From an uncultured Bacteroidota bacterium (GTDB lineage Bacteria; Bacteroidota; Bacteroidia; Flavobacteriales; Flavobacteriaceae): a DNA stretch of 64,000 bases. The notes beneath the pieces are model-generated. The model searched no databases and was not told the DNA's origin. It saw nothing but the letters and a program-made list of their open reading frames with translations. Below, one piece after another: positions 46,284-55,208 of the stretch; position 1 is the first letter of the stretch; each line of letters starts with the position of its first letter. Both the position numbers and the translations under genes were made by a program. The stretch covers positions 124,001 through 188,000 of the forward strand of contig CACCLB010000001.1 in NCBI GenBank assembly GCA_902546725.1, in the 5' to 3' direction.

Positions 46284-48563
46284 ATGAAATCAAGTTATCT
46301 TAAAATACACCCTTGGAAAATCATCGAAGAAGATTTCGACCCTGGTCATGTAAAGTCTTCAGAGAGTATTTTTAGTTTAGGTAATGGTGCCATGGGCCAG
46401 CGAGCAAATTTTGAAGAATCCTATTCGGGAGAAAGCTTTCAAGGAAGTTATGTCGGGGGCGTTTATTATCCTGATAAAACTAAAGTGGGTTGGTGGAAAA
46501 ATGGCTATCCAGAATATTTTGCTAAGGTATTGAACGCTCCGAATTGGATCGGAATCAATTTTGTTATCAATGGAGTTAATCTCGATCTAAATCAGTGTAA
46601 TTCTGTGTCCAACTTCCGAAGGGAATTGGATATGAAAACAGGTATATATACGCGTTCCTTTCAGGCACAAATCAATTCAGAGTGTAAAATAGAAGTCATC
46701 GCAGAGCGTTTTTTGTCTTTGAATGAAGAGGCTTTAGGAGTAATACAGTATCAAGTCAAAGCACTTCAAGGTTCATGTGATTTGGCTATTGAATCTTATA
46801 TCGAAGGAAAAATCACGAATCAAGATTCCAATTGGGACAATCCATTTTGGAATCATCTTTCTGCAACTTGTACGGACGGTCTAATGCTTCTTGAGTCACA
46901 AACTTATAAGACGAAATTTGATGTTGCGACCTATGCGCAAACCCATTTGATTACCCCCCAAGGAAAATTGATTTCAGATTTTGATCAATCCACTGAAGAC
47001 GGGCGCTTGAGTCAGTCAAAAAATCAATTCCTTAAAGAGGGAGAACAATGTACTGTTCTCAAATTTGGAGGTTATATCAATGGATTAAATCATTCGCCAC
47101 TAACCTTTAAGAACAAAGCTAAAAAACTGGTAAAAGAAGCACTTGAAAAAGGAATAGCTCAATTGATGGAGGCCCAGCATAAAGAATGGGCTGCAATTTG
47201 GGAGATTTCAGATATTGAAATTCAAGGTGATGCTGCTGCTCAGCAAGCCATACGCTTTAATATTTTTCAACTGAACCAAACCTATAATGGAAAAGACCCT
47301 AAACTCAATATAGGCCCTAAAGGTTTTACTGGAGAAAAATATGGGGGAAGTACTTATTGGGATACAGAAGCTTATTGCCTTCCCTTTTATATGGCGACTA
47401 AAAGTCGTGGTGTAGGTAGAAACTTGTTAAAGTACCGTTATGATCAATTGGATAAAGCAATTGAAAATGCCCAGAAACTAGGGTTTGATAAAGGGGCAGC
47501 ACTCTACCCAATGGTTACCATGAATGGTGAAGAATGTCATAACGAATGGGAAATTACCTTTGAGGAAATTCATAGAAATGGAGCCATTGCATTCGCGATA
47601 TTCAACTATGAGCGCTATACGGGAGACCAAACTTACATAGCCGAAATGGGTATAGAAGTATTGATTGCGATCGCTCGTTTTTGGGCACAGCGAGTCAATT
47701 ATTCTGATTTTCGAAATGCTTACGTAATGCTTGGAGTAACCGGTCCAAACGAATACGAAAACAATGTCAATAATAATTGGTACACCACCTATATTGCCCA
47801 ATGGTGCTTAAACTTCGCTGCTGAACAACAGGAAAAAATAGCTGATGAGCATCCGCAACGCTGGAGTGAACTTGTTGAAAAGTTAGCTTGGAAAGCTGAT
47901 GAAGCAGCACTTTGGAAAAGCATAGCGAGCCAAATGTATTTTCCAAAACACCCGGAGCAAGATTTATTTCTTCAGCAAGACGGTTTTTTGGATAAAGAGC
48001 TTCAGCCCGTAAGTAAACTTGACCCGAATCAGCGACCCATTAACCAGCATTGGTCTTGGGATCGAATCTTGCGATCACCTTATATCAAACAAGCAGATGT
48101 ATTGCAAGGATTTTATTTTTTTGAGTCTCATTTTGATAAGGAAACACTGGAGCGGCATTTTGATTTTTACGAGCCCCTGACCGTACACGAATCCTCTCTA
48201 TCACCCTGTATTCATTCTATCTTAGCTACTCGTTTAGACAAAATGCAAAAAGCCTATGAGCTTTATTTACAAACCTCACGTTTGGATTTGGACGATTATA
48301 ACAAGGAGGTGGAAGAAGGATTGCATATCACCAGTATGGCAGGAACTTGGATGAGTATCGTAGAAGGTTTTGGTGGACTGCGTGTGGTTGATGATCAAAT
48401 ACACATCAATCCAAAACTTCCCCAAGCATGGAATGCCTTTTCTTTTAAACTAAACTTTAGAGGTACAGCGATTAAAGTAGAGGTCAATAAAGAAAATGTT
48501 AAGGTCACTCATAGCAATCCAGATCTGATTGTATATTGCAATGGAAAACCTCTTGAATCTTAA
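46284..48563 (+). CDS. glycoside hydrolase family 65 phosphorylase (maltose phosphorylase type)
   Basis: This inverting phosphorylase splits an alpha-glucosidic disaccharide into beta-glucose 1-phosphate and glucose. The 759 residues have the N-terminal beta-sandwich, an (alpha/alpha)6 barrel with the acid Glu in LGVTGPNEYENNVNNNWYT, and a C-terminal segment MAGTWMSIVEGFGGLRV. There is no signal peptide, so it is cytoplasmic. I chose the ATG at 46284; the frame runs back into pgmB without meaning. Maltose is the likely substrate given the amylases next to it, but trehalose or kojibiose cannot be excluded. Confidence 0.92.
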   Translation: MKSSYLKIHPWKIIEEDFDPGHVKSSESIFSLGNGAMGQRANFEESYSGESFQGSYVGGVYYPDKTKVGWWKNGYPEYFAKVLNAPNWIGINFVINGVNLDLNQCNSVSNFRRELDMKTGIYTRSFQAQINSECKIEVIAERFLSLNEEALGVIQYQVKALQGSCDLAIESYIEGKITNQDSNWDNPFWNHLSATCTDGLMLLESQTYKTKFDVATYAQTHLITPQGKLISDFDQSTEDGRLSQSKNQFLKEGEQCTVLKFGGYINGLNHSPLTFKNKAKKLVKEALEKGIAQLMEAQHKEWAAIWEISDIEIQGDAAAQQAIRFNIFQLNQTYNGKDPKLNIGPKGFTGEKYGGSTYWDTEAYCLPFYMATKSRGVGRNLLKYRYDQLDKAIENAQKLGFDKGAALYPMVTMNGEECHNEWEITFEEIHRNGAIAFAIFNYERYTGDQTYIAEMGIEVLIAIARFWAQRVNYSDFRNAYVMLGVTGPNEYENNVNNNWYTTYIAQWCLNFAAEQQEKIADEHPQRWSELVEKLAWKADEAALWKSIASQMYFPKHPEQDLFLQQDGFLDKELQPVSKLDPNQRPINQHWSWDRILRSPYIKQADVLQGFYFFESHFDKETLERHFDFYEPLTVHESSLSPCIHSILATRLDKMQKAYELYLQTSRLDLDDYNKEVEEGLHITSMAGTWMSIVEGFGGLRVVDDQIHINPKLPQAWNAFSFKLNFRGTAIKVEVNKENVKVTHSNPDLIVYCNGKPLES

Positions 48564-48566
48564 AAG

Positions 48567-50399
48567 ATGAAAAATTTATTCTCTTTTTTGCTGCTATTTT
48601 TTTCGCTTTTTGGTCAAGCTCAAGTAGAAAGAATAGAGCCTCCGTTTTGGTGGGAGGGAATGAAAAATTCGACCCTTCAACTGATGCTTTACGGTAAAAA
48701 TCTAGCAGCCTACAGTTTGAATATTCCCGCTATTGACAAAATCGAGGTACATCGAGTAGAAAATCCTAACTACCTTTTTGTTGATCTTGATCTGAGCGAT
48801 CAACAGCATGGAATTGTAGATATTAATCTGCTAAAAAAAGGCAAAGTTCAAACGATTATTGAATATGAAATTAAAGTACGGGAACAGCGCCCAAACATAA
48901 GCAGTTTTAATGCTGCTGATGTGATTTACCTCATTATGCCAGATCGTTTTGCAAATGGGGATCCATCCAATGATGCACACCCCTCCGTAACGGAACAGCC
49001 CAACAGAAATGATAAAGACGGGCGTCACGGAGGAGATATCAAAGGAATTATCAATCATCTAGATTATCTCGAAGATCTGGGAGTAAGTGCAATTTGGTCA
49101 ACTCCCTTATGTGAGGACAACGACCCAAGGGTGTCTTATCATACCTATGCCCAAAGTGATGTATATCGGATTGACCCCCGCTACGGAACAAATGAGGATT
49201 ACCGCCTCCTAGCCGATGCCCTTCATCAAAGAAAGATGAAGTTGATCATGGATTACGTCTCCAATCATTGGGGAATTGAACACTGGATGGTAAAAGACTT
49301 ACCAAGTTCAGACTGGATTCATCAATTTGAAACCTACACCAATACCAACCACAGAAAAGAAATTCATTCCGATCCCTATGCAACAGAAATAGATCGTAAA
49401 GAATTATTGGAGGGTTGGTTTGTGCCCACTATGGCTGATCTCAATCAAAACAATCCTTACCTCTTAAATTATTTGATTCAAAATGCAATTTGGTGGATTG
49501 AATTTGCTCAAATTGACGGTTTTAGAGTTGATACCTATCCATATAACAATCCAAAGCCCATGACGCTTTGGTTGGAAGCGATAAGAATGGAGTACCCTGA
49601 TTTTAATATAGTTGGTGAAGGTTGGATGCACAACAGTATTCATTTATCCTACTGGCAAGAAAAAAGTCCTATCGCAGCAATTCAAGGCTTTGATTCTAAG
49701 TTACCTAGTGTCATGGATTTTACATTGAACGACGCATTGGTCAAGACATTTAATGAAAAAAATGCTTACTGGGAGCACGGAACGACCAGGCTGTATAAAA
49801 ACCTACAAAATGACTTTTTATATCCAGACATCGATAATGTGATCATTTTTGCTGAAAATCACGATACCAATCGGATCAATGATTTTTACCCCGAGTTTAA
49901 AAACTACAAACAAATGCTCAGTGTATTGATGACCCTTAGAGGGATTCCACAAATTTACTACGGCTCAGAAATCGGAATGACAGGAAAAAAAGAAGTAGGT
50001 GATGGAGATATTCGAAGGGATTTCCCCGGTGGTTGGCCTACTGATGTACAAAATGCCTTTAAACATGAGGGAAGAACTCCCAAACAAAATCAATACTTTG
50101 ATTTTTCAAAAAAACTAATCCAATGGAGGAAGACCAATCCAGCAGTTCACTTTGGAAAAACTCTACATTATATCCCTCGTGAAGATGTTTATGTTTATTT
50201 TAGATATACTGAAGAAAAACGTGTTATGGTAGTGGTGAATAACAATTTGGAAAACCAAAGCCTTGCCTTGAGTCGCTATAGTGAGGGAATCGCAGGGAAT
50301 ACTCAGGCATTCGATGTCATCTCGGGAAAATCATTCAATCTGCCTGCAGTTTTGGAGGTAACTGGAGAAACAACTTTAATCTTTGAATTAAGCTTATGA
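48567..50399 (+). CDS. GH13 alpha-amylase family, SusA/neopullulanase-like
   Basis: This 610-residue secreted alpha-glucanase has a signal peptide of about 18 residues (FLLLFFSLFGQAQ), an N-terminal Ig-like domain to about 115, and a TIM barrel with the four GH13 regions DYVSNHWG, IDGFRVDTY (nucleophile Asp), IVGEGWMHN (acid Glu) and FAENHDTNRI. A C-terminal beta domain follows. It probably cuts maltodextrins in the periplasm. It overlaps the next amylase gene by 4 bases. Confidence 0.93.
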   Translation: MKNLFSFLLLFFSLFGQAQVERIEPPFWWEGMKNSTLQLMLYGKNLAAYSLNIPAIDKIEVHRVENPNYLFVDLDLSDQQHGIVDINLLKKGKVQTIIEYEIKVREQRPNISSFNAADVIYLIMPDRFANGDPSNDAHPSVTEQPNRNDKDGRHGGDIKGIINHLDYLEDLGVSAIWSTPLCEDNDPRVSYHTYAQSDVYRIDPRYGTNEDYRLLADALHQRKMKLIMDYVSNHWGIEHWMVKDLPSSDWIHQFETYTNTNHRKEIHSDPYATEIDRKELLEGWFVPTMADLNQNNPYLLNYLIQNAIWWIEFAQIDGFRVDTYPYNNPKPMTLWLEAIRMEYPDFNIVGEGWMHNSIHLSYWQEKSPIAAIQGFDSKLPSVMDFTLNDALVKTFNEKNAYWEHGTTRLYKNLQNDFLYPDIDNVIIFAENHDTNRINDFYPEFKNYKQMLSVLMTLRGIPQIYYGSEIGMTGKKEVGDGDIRRDFPGGWPTDVQNAFKHEGRTPKQNQYFDFSKKLIQWRKTNPAVHFGKTLHYIPREDVYVYFRYTEEKRVMVVVNNNLENQSLALSRYSEGIAGNTQAFDVISGKSFNLPAVLEVTGETTLIFELSL

Positions 50400-51802
50400 A
50401 ACTTGTACGCATTTTAATCTTAAGCCTTCTTATCTGGTCATGCCAAGATCAGCCAGAAGAAGCAAGAAAGCCAGAAGTCAAGCCCACACCTGAAGTCACT
50501 CCTTTTAAACCGATTAGTGTTGAGTTAGTCTCCAAGGCTGTACTTTATGAAGCCAACATCCGTCAATATTCTAACGAAGGAAGTTTTAATGCCTTTACAG
50601 AAGACTTAGCGGTGTTGAAAAAAATGGGTGTAAAAATCATATGGTTAATGCCTATTAATCCTATATCTACTACTAAAAGTAAAGGCCCTCTAGGGAGTTA
50701 TTACGCAGTTTCAGATTATACCAAGGTCAATCCTGAATTTGGAACTCTTGACGATTTTAAAGCTCTCGTCAACAAAGCCCATGAGCTAGGAATGTATGTT
50801 ATTTTAGACTGGGTTCCAGGGCATACAGGTTGGGATCATGCATGGATTAAAGAGCACAGCGATTTTTACCTTAAAAACAGAAGGGGAGAAATCATTGACC
50901 CTATAGACTTTCGAACAGGAAAGTCTTTTGGATGGACTGATGTTGCCGACTTGAACTACAACGATATGGAGATGCGTGAAGCCATGAGGCAAGCGATGAT
51001 CTATTGGGTTGAAGAGGCAAATATTGACGGTTATAGAGTCGATCAAGCCTATGCCGTGCCACAAGAATTTTACGACAAAACTTTTGAAGCTTTAAAAGCC
51101 ATTAAACCTGTATTCCTTCTAGCAGAAACCGATATTTACCACCCCGGTGAACTGGGGCTAGTCAGTAAGTTTGACGCCTCCTATGATTGGCCAGGACATC
51201 ATTTATCAAAAGAGGTGGCTCAGTCTAAGAGTAATGCAATGGATTATTCCCGTCATATTGACCGCACCTTAAGACGTTATGGTACTGAAAATATTGTGGT
51301 TAATTTTGTGTCTAATCACGACGAAAATTCATGGAACGGTACGGTAGAAGAAAGTTATGGAAAGGCAGCTCATGCTTTTATGGCAATGAACTATACCACT
51401 CCGGGTATGCCCCTTATTTATTCAGGACAGGAGTACGACCTCAATAAACGATTGCGCTTTTTTGAAAAGGATAGTTTTCCTAAAACCAAGGGTAAAACCA
51501 TGCAACTATTAACGCAGTTGGGGGCCTTAAAAAATAATCATCCTGCCCTGGAAAGTGGTGCAGCAGCTGGCTCTTTTCAAAGACTTCCCACTTCAAAAGA
51601 CTATCAAGTCTTTGCTTTTGAAAGAGGGAAGGAAGGGGATACGCTGGTTGTAATGGCGAATTTGAGTAAAGAATACGCCCAATTTACCATGCCCTATGAC
51701 GGAGTTTTTAAACGTTATCAGGATTTTAAAACCAAAAAACTTTCTTCTTCTTATCAATACGATATGAAGCCTTGGGAATTTTGGATTTTAATCAAAGAAT
51801 AA
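50396..51802 (+). CDS. GH13 alpha-amylase family lipoprotein
   Basis: This 468-residue enzyme is anchored by a lipoprotein signal (SLLIWSCQDQ, lipid Cys about residue 16) and a short Pro/Glu-rich linker. The GH13 catalytic set is complete: DWVPGHTG, IDGYRVDQAY (nucleophile), LLAETDIYH (acid Glu) and VSNHDENSW. It lacks the N-terminal Ig domain of its neighbour. It probably complements the SusA-like enzyme in breaking oligosaccharides at a membrane surface. Confidence 0.92.
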   Translation: MKLVRILILSLLIWSCQDQPEEARKPEVKPTPEVTPFKPISVELVSKAVLYEANIRQYSNEGSFNAFTEDLAVLKKMGVKIIWLMPINPISTTKSKGPLGSYYAVSDYTKVNPEFGTLDDFKALVNKAHELGMYVILDWVPGHTGWDHAWIKEHSDFYLKNRRGEIIDPIDFRTGKSFGWTDVADLNYNDMEMREAMRQAMIYWVEEANIDGYRVDQAYAVPQEFYDKTFEALKAIKPVFLLAETDIYHPGELGLVSKFDASYDWPGHHLSKEVAQSKSNAMDYSRHIDRTLRRYGTENIVVNFVSNHDENSWNGTVEESYGKAAHAFMAMNYTTPGMPLIYSGQEYDLNKRLRFFEKDSFPKTKGKTMQLLTQLGALKNNHPALESGAAAGSFQRLPTSKDYQVFAFERGKEGDTLVVMANLSKEYAQFTMPYDGVFKRYQDFKTKKLSSSYQYDMKPWEFWILIKE

Positions 51803-51813
51803 AGTTGAATAAC

Positions 51814-52566
51814 ATGAGACAAGCATTAATACTATTCGCAATGGGACTGATTTTTAATTCGTGTACTCCTCCAAAAAACACATTGGTAATTGGACATAGA
51901 GGAGCAAAAGGTCATTTGGCTGAAAACACACTACCCTCCATTGATAAAGCATTAGAATTGGGTGTTGACGGAGTAGAAATTGATATTTTCCGATGTGCCA
52001 GTGGAGAGCTGGTCGTCTTTCACGACCAAACTTTAGAACAATTGACTAATGCAACAGGCTATATTGAACAGTTGGAATTGGACTCCATTCGCAATATAGA
52101 AGTACTCAATGGATTTACCATTCCAACCTTGGAAGAAGTCATGAATTTAATTGACGGTAGGGTGGTTTTAAATATTGAACTCAAGGGGGCACAGACAGCT
52201 TTATTGACAAATGCACTTCTTCAAGAGTATTTTAAAAAAGAAGTTTGGTCACCAGACAAAATTTTGATTTCTAGTTTTAATTGGGAGGAGCTAAGGTTGT
52301 TTCACGGAGTTAATACGGAAGTCCCCATAGCTGTTTTAACTGAAGACGACCCTTTAGATGCGATACCAGTAGCAAAATCCCTTAATGCAGTAGCCATCAA
52401 TCCAAACTTTAAATCGCTTAACAAAGACAATGTGTCTAAAATTAAAGAAGCGAGCTTACAACTTTTTCCATGGACGGTAAATCAACCCGAGGATATAGCT
52501 GCCTTAATTGACCTAGGGGTAGATGGAATCATTACTGATTTTCCAGAACGCGTTCCAAAAAAATAA
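51814..52566 (+). CDS. glycerophosphodiester phosphodiesterase family lipoprotein
   Basis: This 250-residue protein has a lipoprotein signal (MGLIFNSCTPPK) and a GDPD TIM barrel with the catalytic motif IGHRGAKGHLAENT, then GVEIDIF and VVFHDQTL. It hydrolyses glycerophosphodiesters to glycerol 3-phosphate and an alcohol. The ATG at 51814 is chosen so that the signal comes first. It is the last gene of the maltodextrin block, although its chemistry has no obvious link to it. Confidence 0.9.
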   Translation: MRQALILFAMGLIFNSCTPPKNTLVIGHRGAKGHLAENTLPSIDKALELGVDGVEIDIFRCASGELVVFHDQTLEQLTNATGYIEQLELDSIRNIEVLNGFTIPTLEEVMNLIDGRVVLNIELKGAQTALLTNALLQEYFKKEVWSPDKILISSFNWEELRLFHGVNTEVPIAVLTEDDPLDAIPVAKSLNAVAINPNFKSLNKDNVSKIKEASLQLFPWTVNQPEDIAALIDLGVDGIITDFPERVPKK

Positions 52567-52574
52567 GATCCTCC

Positions 52575-53060
52575 TTAATTTAAGTAGAGTATGGCTCCGT
52601 TTAAAAGGGTAGCAAAACTTACCCAAGCCAGATAGGGGTAGAGTAAAAAAGCAGCTTTTTTATCGACCAAGCGAAACCAATAAATGGTTCTTTCGATAAG
52701 AATGAGAAGTGTAATGATGACTAGCATTCCTAAAAGTGGACTGCGCAAGCCAAAAAACACTAAGGACCAAAGTCCGTTAAAAATCAATTGTGCTCCGAAA
52801 TGATAGAGTGCGGTTTTTCCCCAAATATGTCTTCGTCCGTAATGCCATACCGAACCTACCGCCCATCCCATCATACAATAAAGTAAGGTCCATACAGGAG
52901 CAAATAACCTATTTGGTGGGGAGAAAAAGGGTTTTTCCAATCCCACATACCAATCGGTTATGGCCTGTCGGGTGACCAAGCTTGAAAGGAAACCAACCGC
53001 AAGTGAAATACCTATTCCTACAGCTATGGAAATAAAATAGGAAAGCCTTCGATTCTTCAT
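52575..53060 (-). CDS. TspO/MBR family protein
   Basis: This 161-residue membrane protein has five hydrophobic spans and the family segments WYVGLEKPFFSPPNRLFAPV and NGLWSLVFFGLR. TspO proteins bind porphyrins and related compounds and take part in stress responses. It is convergent with the glycerophosphodiesterase gene (8-base gap) and divergent from mvaD. Confidence 0.93.
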   Translation of the reverse strand: MKNRRLSYFISIAVGIGISLAVGFLSSLVTRQAITDWYVGLEKPFFSPPNRLFAPVWTLLYCMMGWAVGSVWHYGRRHIWGKTALYHFGAQLIFNGLWSLVFFGLRSPLLGMLVIITLLILIERTIYWFRLVDKKAAFLLYPYLAWVSFATLLNGAILYLN

Positions 53061-53126
53061 AATTGTAAAGCTACTAGAAATATATTATTTATAATCACCC
53101 AAATCAGAAGATTGCTGATGAAGCTG

Positions 53127-53134
53127 TATCTTTG
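53127..53134 (+). promoter_or_regulatory. candidate -7 box for the mvaD operon
   Basis: TATCTTTG is an exact TAnnTTTG match ending 6 bases before the ATG at 53141. The message would be leaderless or nearly so. The box overlaps the TTG at 53132, which rules against that as the start. Confidence 0.55.
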
Positions 53135-53140
53135 TACAGT

Positions 53141-54214
53141 ATGGAGAACCCATCTTTTATATCCTCAGCTGATCAAGCTGCAGTACCTTTTAAAACCAAA
53201 TGGCAAGCGCCTAGTAATATTGCTTTGGTTAAATACTGGGGAAAAACAGAACCTCAACTTCCTAAAAACCCTTCTTTAAGTTTTACACTTTCTTCAAGTG
53301 TGACTACAACTGAAGTTGACTTTAGTCCAAACAATCGGGAAACTTTTGAATTTGAATTTTATTTTGAGGGAGCATTAAAAGCTGATTTTAATCCCAAATT
53401 AAATTCTTTTTTTGATCGGATCAAGAGCTATATTCCGTGGTTAAATTCCTATTCCCTTAGGATAAGCAGTCAAAATTCTTTTCCACATTCAAGTGGAATA
53501 GCTTCCTCTGCTTCTGCCATGGCGGCTTTAAGTTTGTGTTTGATGGATATGGAACGAAAATTATTTCCTGAAATAGCGGAAGTAGATTTTTATAAAAAAG
53601 CTTCTTTTTTGGCGCGTTTGGGTTCGGGTAGTGCTGCCCGTAGTGTTGAAGGACCCGTAACCCTCTGGGGTAAAAACAGTGTTCAAAAAACGGGAAGTGA
53701 CCTTTATGCAACTGCCTTTGGGACTGATTTAAACCCCGTATTTAGCAGTTATCAAGACACCATACTTTTGGTGGACAAGGGTACTAAGGCGGTCTCCAGT
53801 TCTCAAGGACACCAGTTGATGCACAATCATCCTTTTGCAACACAGCGTTTTATCCAAGCAGGCCATAATTTAGCTGATTTAGTTGCCATTATGAAGTCGG
53901 GAGATTTAGATGGATTTATGCGTATAGTTGAAACAGAAGCACTGTCATTGCACACCATGATGATGACCTCCAATCCTTATTTCATTCTGATGCAGCCCAA
54001 TACTTTGGAGATTATCCAAAAGGTGTGGAAATACAGAAAAGAAACTCAAATTCCATTGTGTTTTACTTTGGATGCAGGGGCTAATGTTCATTTGCTTTAT
54101 CCTCAAAAAAATAAGGAAGAAGTAGGTGCTTTTATAGCGGCTGAACTAGTGAGCTTTTGCGAGCAAGGTCAATACCTTTTTGACGAAGTTGGAACAGGAG
54201 CGAAAAAAGTGTAA
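53141..54214 (+). CDS. mvaD: diphosphomevalonate decarboxylase
   Basis: This enzyme makes isopentenyl diphosphate from mevalonate diphosphate, the last step of the mevalonate pathway. The 357 residues contain APSNIALVKYWGK, SSGIASSASAMAAL (the ATP loop) and GSGSAARSVEGP. A TATCTTTG box lies just upstream. Two further isoprenoid genes follow in the same direction. Confidence 0.95.
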   Translation: MENPSFISSADQAAVPFKTKWQAPSNIALVKYWGKTEPQLPKNPSLSFTLSSSVTTTEVDFSPNNRETFEFEFYFEGALKADFNPKLNSFFDRIKSYIPWLNSYSLRISSQNSFPHSSGIASSASAMAALSLCLMDMERKLFPEIAEVDFYKKASFLARLGSGSAARSVEGPVTLWGKNSVQKTGSDLYATAFGTDLNPVFSSYQDTILLVDKGTKAVSSSQGHQLMHNHPFATQRFIQAGHNLADLVAIMKSGDLDGFMRIVETEALSLHTMMMTSNPYFILMQPNTLEIIQKVWKYRKETQIPLCFTLDAGANVHLLYPQKNKEEVGAFIAAELVSFCEQGQYLFDEVGTGAKKV

Positions 54215-54270
54215 CTTTGAAATAGTTAAACAGTTGATGTTTTTCTAAAAAAGAAAAAGAAAAAAACTAC

Positions 54271-55200
54271 ATGAAAGGACCCCTATTTTTTGCAAAAATA
54301 TTGTTGTTCGGAGAATACGGTATCATCAAAGATTCCAAAGGACTCTCCATCCCTTATAATTTTTACAGAGGAGCACTTAAAATTCCAGCAAACCAAGCTG
54401 AGTTTGACGACGATTCCCACAAAAAACTTGTAGATTTTTCCGAATACCTAAAAACTTTAGATCGTAAAATTATCGATTTTGACTGGAAAAAACTCGAACG
54501 CGATTTATCTCAAAAAATGTACTTTGACAGCAGTATCCCTCAGGGATACGGCGTAGGAAGTAGCGGTGCATTGGTCGCAGCGATTTACGATCAGTATGCT
54601 TGTTGTAAAATCACTGTTTTAGAAAATCTGACCAAAGAAAAATTGGCCTATCTCAAAAAGGTCTTTAGTCTAATGGAGTCCTTTTTTCACGGTAAATCTT
54701 CAGGCCTAGACCCTCTTAACAGTTATTTGAGTTTGCCTATACTGATCAATTCAAAAGAAAATATTCAGACCACTGGAATACCTTCTCAACACTCTAAGGG
54801 TAGGGGTGCTGTATTTTTATTAGACAGTGGAAGAACGGGAGAAACGGCGCCTATGGTATCCATGTTTATGGAAAATATGAAAAAGGAAGCCTTCAGTAAC
54901 ATGATGCGGGATCAGTTTATCAAACGTTCAGATGCCTGTGTTGAAGATTTTTTAAAAGGAAATATCAGCTCACTGTTTAAGAACATCAAATCACTTTCCT
55001 CTTTGGTACTGAACAATTTCCAACCCATGATTCCAGAAAGCTTTCACCAATTGTGGCAAAAAGGAATCGAGACCAACGACTATTACCTCAAACTTTGTGG
55101 TTCTGGAGGAGGAGGATTTATTTTAGGCTTTACCCAAGATTTTGAAAAAGCCAAAAAGTCCTTAAAGCAATACCCTCTCGAAGTGGTGTATCATTTCTAA
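54271..55200 (+). CDS. GHMP kinase, probable mevalonate kinase
   Basis: This 309-residue GHMP kinase has an N-terminal KILLFGEYGII, the ATP-binding loop GYGVGSSGALVAAIYD, the Mg-site region GKSSGLDPLNSYLSLP and the C-terminal glycine loop LCGSGGGGFILGF. Its place between mvaD and a prenyltransferase points to mevalonate kinase rather than phosphomevalonate or another sugar kinase. No phosphomevalonate kinase gene lies in the window. Confidence 0.87.
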   Translation: MKGPLFFAKILLFGEYGIIKDSKGLSIPYNFYRGALKIPANQAEFDDDSHKKLVDFSEYLKTLDRKIIDFDWKKLERDLSQKMYFDSSIPQGYGVGSSGALVAAIYDQYACCKITVLENLTKEKLAYLKKVFSLMESFFHGKSSGLDPLNSYLSLPILINSKENIQTTGIPSQHSKGRGAVFLLDSGRTGETAPMVSMFMENMKKEAFSNMMRDQFIKRSDACVEDFLKGNISSLFKNIKSLSSLVLNNFQPMIPESFHQLWQKGIETNDYYLKLCGSGGGGFILGFTQDFEKAKKSLKQYPLEVVYHF

Positions 55201-55208
55201 ATCCTTTA

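Noticed and set aside
53132..53140. TTG start for mvaD
   Set aside because: The TTG is part of the TATCTTTG promoter box; the ATG at 53141 is better.
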